IMG/VR virus record: IMGVR_UViG_3300047476_000715
Coordinates: 1-33,124 of that record
DNA length: 33,124 nucleotides
Strand: one strand, 5' to 3'
Origin: a virus
A program made the translations under genes and the position numbers. Within the stretch, counting starts at the first letter, position 1, and the number at the start of each line of letters is the position of its first letter. Below, piece after piece: positions 18,711 to 27,099 of the stretch. The notes beneath the pieces are model-generated. The model searched no databases, was not told where the DNA came from, and was given only the letters and a program-made list of their open reading frames with translations.

Positions 18711-19112
18711 ATGGAATTTAAATCATTTGACGAAGCTTTTAAGATTATAGAAGATAACTTATCAGAAAAGAGAGTAAACAAGACTAACCCAAAAGGTATT
18801 AGCCATGCTAACAGTTTAATATCAGGCGGTGATGTTACAAGACCAGCGTCTTGGAAAAGACCATCTGTAGAAATGGAGAATGCTTATATTGAGAAAAATG
18901 GATGGGATGAGTTTTCTAAATGGTTTTTAGGTGTTGATACATCTATGGACAAAGAAACCAAAGGGCACTATGGCTACATATACACTTCTGACTTTAAAAC
19001 AGTAGACAGAGAAGGATTACGAGCAATCAGACAAAGGTCAGCAAAAAACGGACTAAAAGGTGTGTTTGCAGCAGCAGGAAAAATGATTGAAGCAATAGAT
19101 CCAAAAGATTAG
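18711..19112 (+). CDS. Head-locus protein of unknown function
   Basis: The 133-aa product shows SKWFLGVDTSMDKETKGHYG followed by YIYTSDFKTVDREGLRAIRQ and AAAGKMIEAID. The order (W.LG.D...K..Y......DF..V.R..L.AIR.R....G...V..AAG...E.ID) resembles a helical module attached to some phage head-maturation proteases or portals (from memory), here as a separate gene. It is 5 bases after the portal and abuts the minor head protein. A structural or assembly role in the head is inferred. Confidence 0.6.
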   Translation: MEFKSFDEAFKIIEDNLSEKRVNKTNPKGISHANSLISGGDVTRPASWKRPSVEMENAYIEKNGWDEFSKWFLGVDTSMDKETKGHYGYIYTSDFKTVDREGLRAIRQRSAKNGLKGVFAAAGKMIEAIDPKD

Positions 19113-19952
19113 ATGCCTAAAATACTTTATCCATCACAGCAGTTTGCTTTGCAACAAAAGATTGCAAGGAAATCAATCAGAGAGTTTCAGCCTAAAATAA
19201 AACAGGCGTTACAAGCTGACTTTGATAAAGCTGCTCAAATGGTTGAAGCATTAGGAGTAGAACAAGCAGCTAACAATCGTGCAGGATTTTTTACTGGCGA
19301 TAAGATTAATAATATTTTACGAACTTTGTATGAGTCAACTGGCGGTTATACTGCCATGAGATACCAGCAGATGTTTGAAACAACTAAGAAAGCGGAAGAG
19401 ATTGACCTTGACCCTTTAAATATTTTGGATGAGTGGTTGGTATTTATGTTATCTTATTGGACTGCCATTAGCGGACCTAAGATGTATGGCATAGAGAATA
19501 CTACTGAAAACGAAATAGCTCGTATATTAGCGAGTGTTATAAAGTATGGTCAAGAGAATGGATTGTCACAAAACGAGGTAAACAAGTTGGCTATTCAGAC
19601 TCTAAGAGAAGGAAAGATTAATAACGCAAGGAGTTTACTTATAGCAAGAACTGAAAGCCATCAGGCATTAAGTGCAGGTGCTATGGGGGCGGTGAAAGCG
19701 GCAGGTGTTCCAGTATTAAAACAATGGATAGCTGCTGAATATCCAGCTAAGAGTGGTAAGCCAAGATTATGGCACAGAGATTTAGATAGACAAACGAATC
19801 CTGACAACAAAGGTGTAAGAATCCCTGTTAATCAACCATTCCTAGTAAATACTCCTGACTATGGTGTAATAGAGATGCAATATGCTCATGATGCGGCAGG
19901 GTTAGCAGTAAACAACTGTAACTGTAGATGCTGCACAGTGTATATAGCTTAA
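19113..19952 (+). CDS. Minor head protein (Mu F / SPP1 gp7-like)
   Basis: The 279-aa product has an N-terminal helical region and a C-terminal F-domain: ARTESHQALSAGAMGAVKAA, VLKQWIAAEYP, LWHRDLD, DYGVIEMQYAHDAAG and the Cys cluster NNCNCRCCTVYIA. These are the conserved elements of Mu gpF/SPP1 gp7 proteins, which bind the portal and enter the procapsid in small numbers. The length is close to SPP1 gp7. It sits between the portal-associated gene and the protease, the usual order. Confidence 0.88.
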   Translation: MPKILYPSQQFALQQKIARKSIREFQPKIKQALQADFDKAAQMVEALGVEQAANNRAGFFTGDKINNILRTLYESTGGYTAMRYQQMFETTKKAEEIDLDPLNILDEWLVFMLSYWTAISGPKMYGIENTTENEIARILASVIKYGQENGLSQNEVNKLAIQTLREGKINNARSLLIARTESHQALSAGAMGAVKAAGVPVLKQWIAAEYPAKSGKPRLWHRDLDRQTNPDNKGVRIPVNQPFLVNTPDYGVIEMQYAHDAAGLAVNNCNCRCCTVYIA

Positions 19953-19962
19953 ATAAACAAAT

Positions 19963-20727
19963 ATGAGTAACTTTTATAAAAAGAAAGCGGTAAGTGGTGC
20001 TCCAGTAGATATGGAGGATGGTAGCAGAATAATCACTGTCTACTATTCTGCGTTTGGTAATGTGGACAGCGATGGCGATGTTATTGTGCCAGGTGCATTC
20101 ACTAAAACCCTAAAAGAAAACGGACCTAATGCTAAGAATAGAATCTGGCATTTATTTAACCACTCAACTGAAAAGCCAATCGCTAAGCCATTTGAAATGA
20201 TGGAAGATGGATTTGGTTTAAAGGCTAGAGTAAAGATGCCTAATACAACATTAGGTAACGATACTTATGAGTTGTATAAAGAAGGTCATATCACAGAACA
20301 TAGCATCGGCTTCCAGACAATCAAGTCACAAGCGAAGTCAGGCTATAACGAAATCAATGAAATAAAATTGTTTGAGGGTAGTTCAGTATTGTGGGGTGCA
20401 AACGCAAATACGCCTACAGTTGGAGTGAAGAGTCAAATTAAGTCTGTTCTTGTGGATGAGATGGGTAAAACTATCAAGTCTTTAAGAAACGGTCACTTTA
20501 CTGACGAAACATTCGAATTGTTAGAACTTAAACTTAAACAGTTACAACAATATCTTGCTGAGATGGAAGAAGAAGAGTCAGTCGACCTTGAAGAACAACC
20601 GCAAACATCTTCTGAAGGCACAGTCGAAATGCCAGAGGAAGAAGCATTGGAGGAAGAGGAAGACCCGATGATTTCCGTTGAAATCGAGATAAACAAATAT
20701 TTACAATCATTTAAAATTTTCAACTAA
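19963..20727 (+). CDS. Prohead protease (HK97 type, S78)
   Basis: The 254-aa product has a protease domain (about 15-150): YYSAFGNVDSDGDVIVPGAF, catalytic His in HLFNHSTEKP (H67), catalytic Ser in EHSIGFQT (S114), and LFEGSSVLWGANANTP. The C-terminal 90 residues are acidic and coiled (EEEESVDLEEQ, EEALEEEEDP), a scaffold-like tail, so protease and scaffold may be fused. It cuts the capsid delta domain and itself during maturation. It overlaps the capsid gene (TAATG). Confidence 0.9.
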   Translation: MSNFYKKKAVSGAPVDMEDGSRIITVYYSAFGNVDSDGDVIVPGAFTKTLKENGPNAKNRIWHLFNHSTEKPIAKPFEMMEDGFGLKARVKMPNTTLGNDTYELYKEGHITEHSIGFQTIKSQAKSGYNEINEIKLFEGSSVLWGANANTPTVGVKSQIKSVLVDEMGKTIKSLRNGHFTDETFELLELKLKQLQQYLAEMEEEESVDLEEQPQTSSEGTVEMPEEEALEEEEDPMISVEIEINKYLQSFKIFN

Positions 20728-21893
20728 TGGTAGAAGAAATCAAAAGTGCTTTCGAAGGCGTAAAGACCGAAGTAAACGGTGCTATCGATACACTAAAATC
20801 TGAAAACGCAGTTGCGGTAGAAGGATTAAAATCAGAATTAGAAGAATTAAAATCTCAAGTTGCTGTAGTGAAAGACGCTGCTGACAAATTAGAGGCAAAA
20901 AACAATCGTAAGACAATGAGTGAAAATCAAGTAAAAGGGTTCAATGCAACTCTTGCTGAAGCAATCGAGAAGAATGCTGACAGCATCGCAAAATTAGGTC
21001 GTGGTGAGCAGAAGCGTTCTGGCTTTATCTTAGACACTAAGGCAGTAGGTAACATGACTGAAGCAGTTAACTTAACTGGTGACATCCAAAGACAATATGC
21101 TCCTCAAGTATATGCTCTTCCTTCTCGTAAGGTGCATTTGAGAAGTTTATTACCAGTAGGTACAATCTCTACAGGTTTATTCACTTTCCCTAAGGAAACT
21201 GGTGGTGAAGGTAGTGCAGCTCCTCAAACTCAAGGTTCTGCTAAATCTCAAATCGATTTCGATATCACAATGACTGATGCTCCTGCACAGTACATCGCTG
21301 GTTTAGTAAGAATCTCTCGTCAAATGTTAGATGACGTTCCTGCTATGACTTCTTTCTTACAAGCTCGTTTGTTAGAGAAGTATTTATTAGCTGAAGATGC
21401 TCAGTTATTGAACGGTGATGGTACAGCTCCAAACTTAACTGGTTTGACTATCAATGCTGCTACTCCAACTGGTGCTGCAACTGTAGACGTTGAGCAATTA
21501 GTACAAGCTATTGCACAAGTTTCTGCTAGTAACTATACTGCTAATGGTATTTTGATCAACCCAACTGACTGGGCTAACATCGTTAACACTAAGAACACTA
21601 ACGCTGCTTACAGCTTACCTGCTTCTACAGTTGTTACAACTGATGGCAACTTGTCTATCGCTGGTATCCCTGTGTTCCAATCTACAGCTATCGCTGCTGA
21701 TAAGTTCTTAGTGGGTGACTGGGCTATGGGTGCTCAAATCATGCAAAATCAAGGTATCTCTGTTCAATTCTCTGAAATGGATAGCGACAACTTCCAAAAG
21801 AACTTGATTACTGTAAGAGTTGAAGCTCGTATTGCATTCCCTATCTACTACAACAGTGCGTTTGTATATGGTGATTTCGGTAACGTAGCTTAA
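20727..21893 (+). CDS. Major capsid protein (HK97 fold)
   Basis: The 388-aa product has an N-terminal coiled-coil delta domain (about 1-75, ALDTLKSENAVAVEGLKSEL-like repeats) that the protease should remove, and an HK97-fold body: LPSRKVHLRSLLPVGTISTG, SAKSQIDFDITMTDAPAQYI, ARLLEKYLLAEDAQLLNGDG, ASNYTANGILINPTDWANI and the spine/E-loop end VRVEARIAFPIYYNSAFVYG. Codons are strongly biased, as expected for an abundant protein. It is followed by a terminator and a promoter-like box, so the head genes form one unit. Confidence 0.95.
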   Translation: MVEEIKSAFEGVKTEVNGAIDTLKSENAVAVEGLKSELEELKSQVAVVKDAADKLEAKNNRKTMSENQVKGFNATLAEAIEKNADSIAKLGRGEQKRSGFILDTKAVGNMTEAVNLTGDIQRQYAPQVYALPSRKVHLRSLLPVGTISTGLFTFPKETGGEGSAAPQTQGSAKSQIDFDITMTDAPAQYIAGLVRISRQMLDDVPAMTSFLQARLLEKYLLAEDAQLLNGDGTAPNLTGLTINAATPTGAATVDVEQLVQAIAQVSASNYTANGILINPTDWANIVNTKNTNAAYSLPASTVVTTDGNLSIAGIPVFQSTAIAADKFLVGDWAMGAQIMQNQGISVQFSEMDSDNFQKNLITVRVEARIAFPIYYNSAFVYGDFGNVA

Positions 21894-21913
21894 TCTTAGA
21901 TTAACCTAATATA

Positions 21914-21945
21914 GAGGGGTAGCCTAAAAAGCTGCCCCTTTTTTA
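21914..21945 (+). terminator. Rho-independent terminator after the major capsid gene
   Basis: GGGGTAGC (21916-21923) pairs with GCTGCCCC (21931-21938; one G-T wobble), with a loop of seven bases, followed by TTTTTT. It should limit transcription past the capsid gene, uncoupling abundant capsid from connector genes. Confidence 0.88.
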
Positions 21946-21963
21946 TGTCCGCTATATTTTAGT

Positions 21964-21971
21964 TATTTTTG
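21964..21971 (+). promoter_or_regulatory. Candidate promoter for the connector/tail operon (TATTTTTG)
   Basis: TATTTTTG matches TAnnTTTG and is followed by TAGAAATAA, as at the portal and the gene at 23365. It lies right after the capsid terminator and 16 bases before the connector start. No clear -33 TTG was found. Confidence 0.5.
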
Positions 21972-21987
21972 TAGAAATAATGGCATA

Positions 21988-22533
21988 ATGCAAATAGTAA
22001 GAGATATAACGACCACCGTAGCTCCAACAGCAGTTGTGGTTACCTTAGCTGAAGCTAAAAACTACCTTAGAGTTGATTACAATGAGGATGATGATTTAAT
22101 TACTGCTTTAATCAATACAGCTCAGACTAGACTTGAGCAATACGCAGGAGTTGCTATGACTGCTAGAACACTTAAAGTTGTAGCTTATGTAGATGCTTTT
22201 ATAGAGCTTCCATATACGCCTACTAACACTATTTCTAAAGTAGAATATTGGGATAATAATGCTTGGGTTGAAATGGAAGTTGGCGAATATTACGTTTTAG
22301 GTGACACTACTAAGAAGGTGTACTTAACTAGCATATTTGATAACGAGTTTAGATTCACTTATACTTGTGGTTATACTACCACTCCTCAGACAATGAAGAC
22401 TGCCCTTTTAAAGATGATTTCAGACCTATATGAGTACAGAGAATCTTCAGTTGAAGCAACTAAGCCATCGGCTAATTTGATGACCGCATATGAGCTTATG
22501 AAGCCATTTAAACGCATAAACGTAATTATCTAA
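21988..22533 (+). CDS. Head-tail connector (HK97 gp6-like)
   Basis: The 181-aa product is mostly helical: VVTLAEAKNYLRVDYNEDDD, LITALINTAQTRLEQYAG, WDNNAWVEMEVGEYYVLG and TTPQTMKTALLKMISDLYEY. The L.EAK.YLRVD...DD..I..LI..A....E.Y.G start is the signature of the gp6 adaptor family that forms the ring under the portal. The length is near the family norm. It overlaps the next gene by one base. Confidence 0.88.
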   Translation: MQIVRDITTTVAPTAVVVTLAEAKNYLRVDYNEDDDLITALINTAQTRLEQYAGVAMTARTLKVVAYVDAFIELPYTPTNTISKVEYWDNNAWVEMEVGEYYVLGDTTKKVYLTSIFDNEFRFTYTCGYTTTPQTMKTALLKMISDLYEYRESSVEATKPSANLMTAYELMKPFKRINVII

Positions 22534-22853
22534 TGATAGGCAAATTACATAATAGAATAACATTTAAGAGTAAAACAGGTGTATCTGACGGTGCAGGTGG
22601 TTATGTAAATACCCTTGCTGACTATTATACTTGTTGGGCTCAAATGTCAACAGATAGTAACACCAGAACTAATATATCTGGAACTGATGGCATAAAAGAT
22701 GATATTACATTTAGAATTAGATATACAACATCAAAAACATTTGATAAGAAGTTGGTTATCAGCTTCCAAAGCAAATTATATATGATAAATTCTATCATAA
22801 ATGAAGGTGATAATAATAAGTATTTTTTAATAGGATGCTCAACACTTAAGTAA
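22533..22853 (+). CDS. Head closure protein (SPP1 gp16-like, Phage_H_T_join)
   Basis: The 106-aa product begins MIGKLHNRITFKSKTGVSDG and continues with GGYVNTLADYYTCWAQMS, then TFRIRYTTSKTFDKKLVISF, ending MINSIINEGDNNKYFLIGC. The order R.TF......D..GG.......T.WA.......... FR.RY is the signature of head-closure (stopper) proteins, which seal the portal exit. The length is typical. It is fused at the stop/start to both neighbours (TAATG). Confidence 0.85.
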   Translation: MIGKLHNRITFKSKTGVSDGAGGYVNTLADYYTCWAQMSTDSNTRTNISGTDGIKDDITFRIRYTTSKTFDKKLVISFQSKLYMINSIINEGDNNKYFLIGCSTLK

Positions 22854-23320
22854 TGTTTATAGAAGTAAGAGGTATTGGTAAATTAAAAAGGAAATTTGCA
22901 ACTGGATTTGTTAGCTTTAAATCACACGTTATCAATGAGTTAAACACAATGGTAAAAAATATTGAAGGAGAAGCCAAGTCTGATGCTTCAAATTTACCAT
23001 ATTTAAAAGCTAATTCTAGTTATGAAAGAACAAATTACTTAGCAAATAGTATAGTTTCAATACCTTATAACGGCACTTTTGCTTCAGTAGTAGTAAATGC
23101 AAAATATGGACCTTATGTAGAATTTGGTACAGGTACTGGATTTGGCATTCAAAAATATAAATACAATTTAACTACTAAACATATATTACCTTACGCTTCA
23201 ATATTTAAAGGGTCAGGTGGCAAAAACAGCAATATGGGTTATAGAACTTATTTATTCAAAAATTTTGAAATTGAATACACTAAAGCTTTAAAGGGTATTA
23301 AAAACTTTAAATTGCAATAA
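22853..23320 (+). CDS. Neck/tail completion protein (HK97 gp10-like)
   Basis: The 155-aa product has helices (FKSHVINELNTMVKNIEGEA) and the family hallmark VVVNAKYGPYVEFGTGTG followed by KYNLTTKHILPYASIFKGSG. The A.YGPYVEFGTGTG stretch identifies HK97 gp10-like proteins, which join heads to tails. The length is usual. It overlaps the previous gene by one base. Confidence 0.88.
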   Translation: MFIEVRGIGKLKRKFATGFVSFKSHVINELNTMVKNIEGEAKSDASNLPYLKANSSYERTNYLANSIVSIPYNGTFASVVVNAKYGPYVEFGTGTGFGIQKYKYNLTTKHILPYASIFKGSGGKNSNMGYRTYLFKNFEIEYTKALKGIKNFKLQ

Positions 23321-23341
23321 GTTCAATTAAATATATTTCGC

Positions 23342-23349
23342 TAAATTTG
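23342..23349 (+). promoter_or_regulatory. Candidate promoter (TAAATTTG)
   Basis: TAAATTTG followed by TACAAAATCA has the same core as the box at 3110. It lies 15 bases upstream of the small gene at 23365. The nearest TTG (23312-23314) is 27 bases upstream, too far for a canonical -33 element. Confidence 0.4.
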
Positions 23350-23364
23350 TACAAAATCAATACC

Positions 23365-23517
23365 ATGACTATTACACTAAACGAAGAGCAGGTAAAACAA
23401 TTAGATGCGTATTTCCAAGAATTACCAACTAAATATGGTTTACCTTTAATTCAGTTCTTATCAAAACTTGCTCAAGAGCAAAATCCTGAGGAAGTAAAAG
23501 CAGAAACAGAAGCTTAA
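23365..23517 (+). CDS. Small helical protein (50 aa)
   Basis: A 50-codon frame starts MTITLNEEQVKQLDAYFQEL and continues PTKYGLPLIQFLSKLAQEQN, with an acidic tail. It reads as two amphipathic helices. The stop overlaps the next ATG (TAATG), which supports translation. It lies between the neck and tail-completion genes. The function is unknown. Confidence 0.7.
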   Translation: MTITLNEEQVKQLDAYFQELPTKYGLPLIQFLSKLAQEQNPEEVKAETEA

Positions 23518-23945
23518 TGAAAGATTGCGGATTAGCTATAAGAAAGGCTTATGTAGATAAGTTAACCTCAGAGAGTTTTTCTTTGGGTGTTTATGATACT
23601 ATTGCACCTGACGAAGTAGAGCCGCCATTCTTACTTATAAGCAGTCAAACATCTGGAGAAAATAGTGATAAACAAAGCTACCACTTTGACGTTACTATTC
23701 AATTTGATGTTGTTTATAGAACATTTAAGTCAGGTGAAGTTGGGCAAAAGTCGGTAGACCAGTGGGCTAACGAATTGTTAGAGATCATAGGCGTTAATGT
23801 ACCTGACTATCCAGATGCTTCTCCTGACTTTAAAATAGTTACTCGTAAAATGACAAGCAATAATGCTACATTTGATTATGTAAATGAAGCTTATATTTTT
23901 AGAAGAGTAATTACAATGGAACATTTTGTGAATCAAATATTATAA
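23517..23945 (+). CDS. Tail terminator/completion-like protein
   Basis: The 142-aa product starts MKDCGLAIRKAYVDKLTSES and has DTIAPDEVEPPFLLISSQTS, HFDVTIQFDVVYRTFKSGEV and a C-terminal beta segment (YIFRRVITMEH). The VYD.I.P.......PF.LIS sequence with later DV.I.F.VVY is a signature of tail completion proteins located between the gp10-like gene and the tail tube gene. It should cap the tail tube. The length fits. Confidence 0.7.
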   Translation: MKDCGLAIRKAYVDKLTSESFSLGVYDTIAPDEVEPPFLLISSQTSGENSDKQSYHFDVTIQFDVVYRTFKSGEVGQKSVDQWANELLEIIGVNVPDYPDASPDFKIVTRKMTSNNATFDYVNEAYIFRRVITMEHFVNQIL

Positions 23946-23966
23946 AAAAAGCTAAAATAAAATAAA

Positions 23967-24401
23967 ATGGCAACAACAGGCGTATTTAATGGTACTCAAT
24001 TAGTGGTACTTGTAGGAACTGAAGTAATTGCTCATGCAACTTCTTGTTCTTTAACAGTAAGTGCTGACTTACCAGATGCAACAACTAAACAAAGCGGTGG
24101 ATGGGCAGAAGAAATTGGCGGATTACGTTCTTGGTCTATCACTACAGACGGTCTTGCTACAGTTGAACCAACAGGTACAAGTTATGTAGTAGGAGATATT
24201 TTTTCTGCTTTAAACGGAAGAACTGCTGTAACAGTTAAGTTTACAACAGCTAATGGTAATACAGTTGTAACTGGTGATTTAGTTTGGTCTGGTTCTGCTT
24301 TCGTAGAGAGCTTAGACATCACTGCTGATATGGAAAGCCCAGTTACTTACTCTGCATCTTTCACAGGAACAGGACAATTAACTCAGGCTACAAACTCATA
24401 A
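23967..24401 (+). CDS. Major tail tube protein
   Basis: The 144-aa product has a tail-tube pattern: FNGTQLVVLVGTEVIAHATS, CSLTVSADLPDATTKQSGGW, RSWSITTDGLATV, TVKFTTANGNTVVTGDLVWS and ADMESPVTYSASFTGTGQLT. The G....LV....I.HATS..L......DATTK.S.GW.E...G.RSW...T.GL pattern is that of TP901-1/Bacteroidota phage tube proteins. It should form the hexameric tube stacked inside the tail. It is followed by an A/C-rich leader and the chaperone gene. Confidence 0.88.
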   Translation: MATTGVFNGTQLVVLVGTEVIAHATSCSLTVSADLPDATTKQSGGWAEEIGGLRSWSITTDGLATVEPTGTSYVVGDIFSALNGRTAVTVKFTTANGNTVVTGDLVWSGSAFVESLDITADMESPVTYSASFTGTGQLTQATNS

Positions 24402-24422
24402 TAACACCAAAAAAACCAAAAC

Positions 24423-24794
24423 ATGAGAGGACATTACGAACTATCCCTAAGCGATGGGACTAAGATACCTATGAGATTTTGTACATGGTCTTTAAAGAGA
24501 TTCTGTCAACTTCAAGGTATTGGACCATCTGAAATAGGAGAAGCTTTAAGTGGATCTAGCCAACTAGACGCTATGACTAATTTAATTAAGGCTGCGGCAG
24601 AATATCCTTTGTATAAAGAAGGTATAACGCCAAAAATTAGTGAATTAGATGTATGTGATTGGATAGATGATATTGGAGGTATAGCAAGTGAAAAATTTCA
24701 AAATATTATTACTGCTTTATCTGATAGTATGAATAGTGGAATTGAGTCTACTCCAGTAAAGAAAGGCAAAGGTTCTGATGTAAAAAAAAATTAG
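24423..24794 (+). CDS. Tail assembly chaperone, zero-frame product (gpG-like)
   Basis: The 123-aa product starts MRGHYELSLSDGTKIPMRFC and has a helical body with IKAAAEYPLYKEGITPKISE then CDWIDDIGGIASEKFQNIIT and a basic end (KKGKGSDVKKN). The position between the tail tube and tape measure genes, and the slippery A9 at its end, identify a gpG-type chaperone that holds the tape measure during tail assembly. The leader ACACCAAAAAAACCAAAAC before its ATG matches the one at 2317. Confidence 0.8.
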   Translation: MRGHYELSLSDGTKIPMRFCTWSLKRFCQLQGIGPSEIGEALSGSSQLDAMTNLIKAAAEYPLYKEGITPKISELDVCDWIDDIGGIASEKFQNIITALSDSMNSGIESTPVKKGKGSDVKKN

Positions 24795-25102
24795 AGTGGA
24801 TTGAAATTGAAAGATATACAATGGGGGAGTGCCAAGTGCTTCCCCATTTGTTTTGGGATATGACGATGGCAGAGGTTGATTTTGTATGGTATGGATACCG
24901 TCATAAGGAAGAACAAGAATGGTTAAGAACAAGATGGCAAACCACTATTCTAATTAACATACAACTACCAAAAGGGAAAAAAGTCAAAGCACACGAGCTT
25001 TTACCACTTGACTGCGATAATCGTAACTTTGTAAAGCAGAGGGTTATGACTAATGATGAACTGCAAGAGGTATTAAAAAAGTATAACAATATTAAAGTTT
25101 AG
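24423..25102 (+). CDS. Tail assembly chaperone frameshift fusion (gpGT-like), about 226 aa
   Basis: A -1 slip on A AAA AAA (24782-24788, in the zero frame GTA AAA AAA) joins residues 1-122 of the upstream product to a -1 frame that stays open to 25102: LEWIEIERYTMGECQVLPHL then FWDMTMAEVDFVWYGYRHKE. The fused C-terminal part is acidic at first, then WY/HKE-rich, as in lambda gpT-type extensions. The reading frame has an ATG at 24821, but this alone would give a short protein; the open frame from the slip site favours frameshifting. The rare fusion joins the tail tube and tape measure. Confidence 0.8.
24782..24788 (+). promoter_or_regulatory. Programmed -1 ribosomal frameshift site (A AAA AAA)
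   Basis: Nine A residues (24782-24790) hold the slippery heptamer A AAA AAA in the zero frame, just before the stop at 24792-24794. The -1 frame after the slip is open for another 104 codons. The arrangement matches the tail chaperone slippery sites of siphoviruses. Confidence 0.85.
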
Positions 25103-25107
25103 ATAAA

Positions 25108-27099
25108 ATGGCAGGAGAAGATTTACTACAAATTAGGGTTACAGCAGACTTTAAACAAGCTGAAGAATCATTTTTAAAATTAAGTAAAACTGCTACTACT
25201 TTTGAATCTGACATTAGAAAGATTTCTGCCAACGTAAGCAGAGAGTTTAATAAAATAGAAGGAAGTGCCGAATTATTTGGCAATTCAACTACTGTAGTTG
25301 CCGATAAGATGAAGGTTCTTAAAAATGCTATGGAAAATCTAATGTCTTTAGGTTTCCAGGCTATGAATCCTCATGTTCAAAAGTTAAAGGCACAATATGA
25401 CGAATTAGGTAAATCAATATCAGGAGTTGCACCATCCGTAGAAAAATCAAGTAAAAAATTATCAGGTTCTAATAAGACAATGATGAGCTTGTCTTTAATA
25501 TTACAAGATTTACCTTATGGATTTAGAGGTATTCAGAATAACTTACCAGCCTTAGTTGGAAGTTTTGCTGCTGCTACTGGAGCAATCTATTTAGGGTTTT
25601 CTGCATTAATTGCAATTACAACCGCATATGAAAAGGAAATAGTTCAATTAATATATGGTTTAGATGAAGTTTCTGCTGCAAACAAAAAGATGAATGAATC
25701 TGTGGCAGATAATGTTGGTCAAGCTAAATCTCAAATAGCTTCAGATCAAGCTTTATTAAAAATAATTAACGATACAACACAAAGTACTGATAATAGAAAA
25801 AAAGCTTTAAAAGAATTAAAAGAGGAATATAAGGGTAATTTAGAATTACAAAAATTAGATATTACTGATGGTGATAAACTAGCAACAGTTTATAATAAAA
25901 TATCAAATGCTTTAATAAGAAAAGCTAGAGCAACTGCATATGCACAATTAATAGCAGAAGAAGAGGCTAAGGTTTTAAAATTAGAAACACAACAAGGAGA
26001 AGAGGTAGTAAAAAACTTAGGCTTCATGGGCACAGCCTATGGATTAGTCACTTCTGGAATTGGTGGTTTTACAGCATCTGCAAATATAGTAACTGCTGCC
26101 TTTAATAAACAATCTAAAGAAATTAGTACATCGAAAGCAAATATTGCCTTATATACTGAAAAACTAAATGAAAATACTGAAGCACAAATAGAAAATGCTG
26201 ATGCTGCTTCATTGGATACAACTGTTACAAAAGCAAAAGGTGATAAGGCTGCAAAAGAAGCTGCTAAATTAGAGGCATTTGCTGCTAAAAGAAGGGCTAT
26301 GGCAGGTGGTGATATTGAAGTTATTAAAGAGCCAGAATTAGACCCAAAAGAAAGAGCTAAAGCATTTGCAGAGAAGATGGCATTCGATAAAAAAATGTCA
26401 AAAGAAAGAGTTGATATGCTAAAAGAGCAATATCAATTAGAAGTATCTGAAGCTGAAGGTAGCTTTGAAAAAATAAAGTTAGCAGAAGAAAATATGAGAT
26501 TAGCCCTTAATCAAGGGTTTATGGATGGTACAATAAAGCTATCAGAATATCTTAATGCTATATTAGAATTAAGAAAAAAATCAAATAAAACTGTTACCGA
26601 AGAAGGCAAAGCGGCTACACAAGAAATGATGAAAATGGGTGTAGGTATAATGTCTGCACTTGGACCTGCCTTAGATATGTTATTAGATAAAGGTGCATCA
26701 TTAGGTGAGGTTTTGAAATCAGCATTTCAAGGTATAATCAAACAATTAATTAAAGTTGCTATTGCAGCAGCTATTGCAGTGGCATTATTATCAGTTATAT
26801 TCCCAGACAAAGTAGCTAAAGCAGGTGGGGCACTAAAAATGTTTGGTAATCTAACTGCAGGTGGGATGGGATTAGGTGCTCAATTATTTGCTAACGGTGG
26901 TATTATATCAGGACCAACACTAGGGTTGATGGGAGAATATCCTGGTGCAGCAAATAACCCTGAAGTTGTAGCTCCATTAGATAAATTACAATCACTAATG
27001 GGTGGTGGCGGCGGAGGTACTCTAGAAACTAGAATAAGCGGTAACGACTTATTAATATTAATGAACAAAGCAGGTAGAAACAATAACAATACGTTCTAA
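25108..27099 (+). CDS. Tape measure protein
   Basis: The 663-aa product has long helical stretches, hydrophobic segments at about 150-175 (SFAAATGAIYLGFSALIAIT) and 547-567 (KVAIAAAIAVALLSVIF), and a C-terminal Gly-rich stretch (GGGGGGTLETRISGNDLLIL, about 631-650). Position after the chaperones and the helical, membrane-active content fit a tape measure, which sets tail length and may open the membrane during DNA entry. At 663 aa it would give a rather short tail of about 100 nm, using the usual 1.5 angstrom per residue. It overlaps the next gene by one base. Confidence 0.87.
   Translation: MAGEDLLQIRVTADFKQAEESFLKLSKTATTFESDIRKISANVSREFNKIEGSAELFGNSTTVVADKMKVLKNAMENLMSLGFQAMNPHVQKLKAQYDELGKSISGVAPSVEKSSKKLSGSNKTMMSLSLILQDLPYGFRGIQNNLPALVGSFAAATGAIYLGFSALIAITTAYEKEIVQLIYGLDEVSAANKKMNESVADNVGQAKSQIASDQALLKIINDTTQSTDNRKKALKELKEEYKGNLELQKLDITDGDKLATVYNKISNALIRKARATAYAQLIAEEEAKVLKLETQQGEEVVKNLGFMGTAYGLVTSGIGGFTASANIVTAAFNKQSKEISTSKANIALYTEKLNENTEAQIENADAASLDTTVTKAKGDKAAKEAAKLEAFAAKRRAMAGGDIEVIKEPELDPKERAKAFAEKMAFDKKMSKERVDMLKEQYQLEVSEAEGSFEKIKLAEENMRLALNQGFMDGTIKLSEYLNAILELRKKSNKTVTEEGKAATQEMMKMGVGIMSALGPALDMLLDKGASLGEVLKSAFQGIIKQLIKVAIAAAIAVALLSVIFPDKVAKAGGALKMFGNLTAGGMGLGAQLFANGGIISGPTLGLMGEYPGAANNPEVVAPLDKLQSLMGGGGGGTLETRISGNDLLILMNKAGRNNNNTF

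Noticed and set aside
20493-20723. Serine-rich frame opposite the prohead protease tail
   Set aside because: It is the reverse of the acidic Glu/Asp-rich tail of the protease, a common artefact.
24821-25102. Independent 93-codon gene downstream of the tail chaperone
   Set aside because: The same frame is open further upstream to the A9 slip site, and the classic G/GT layout predicts a frameshift fusion; an independent start is not needed.
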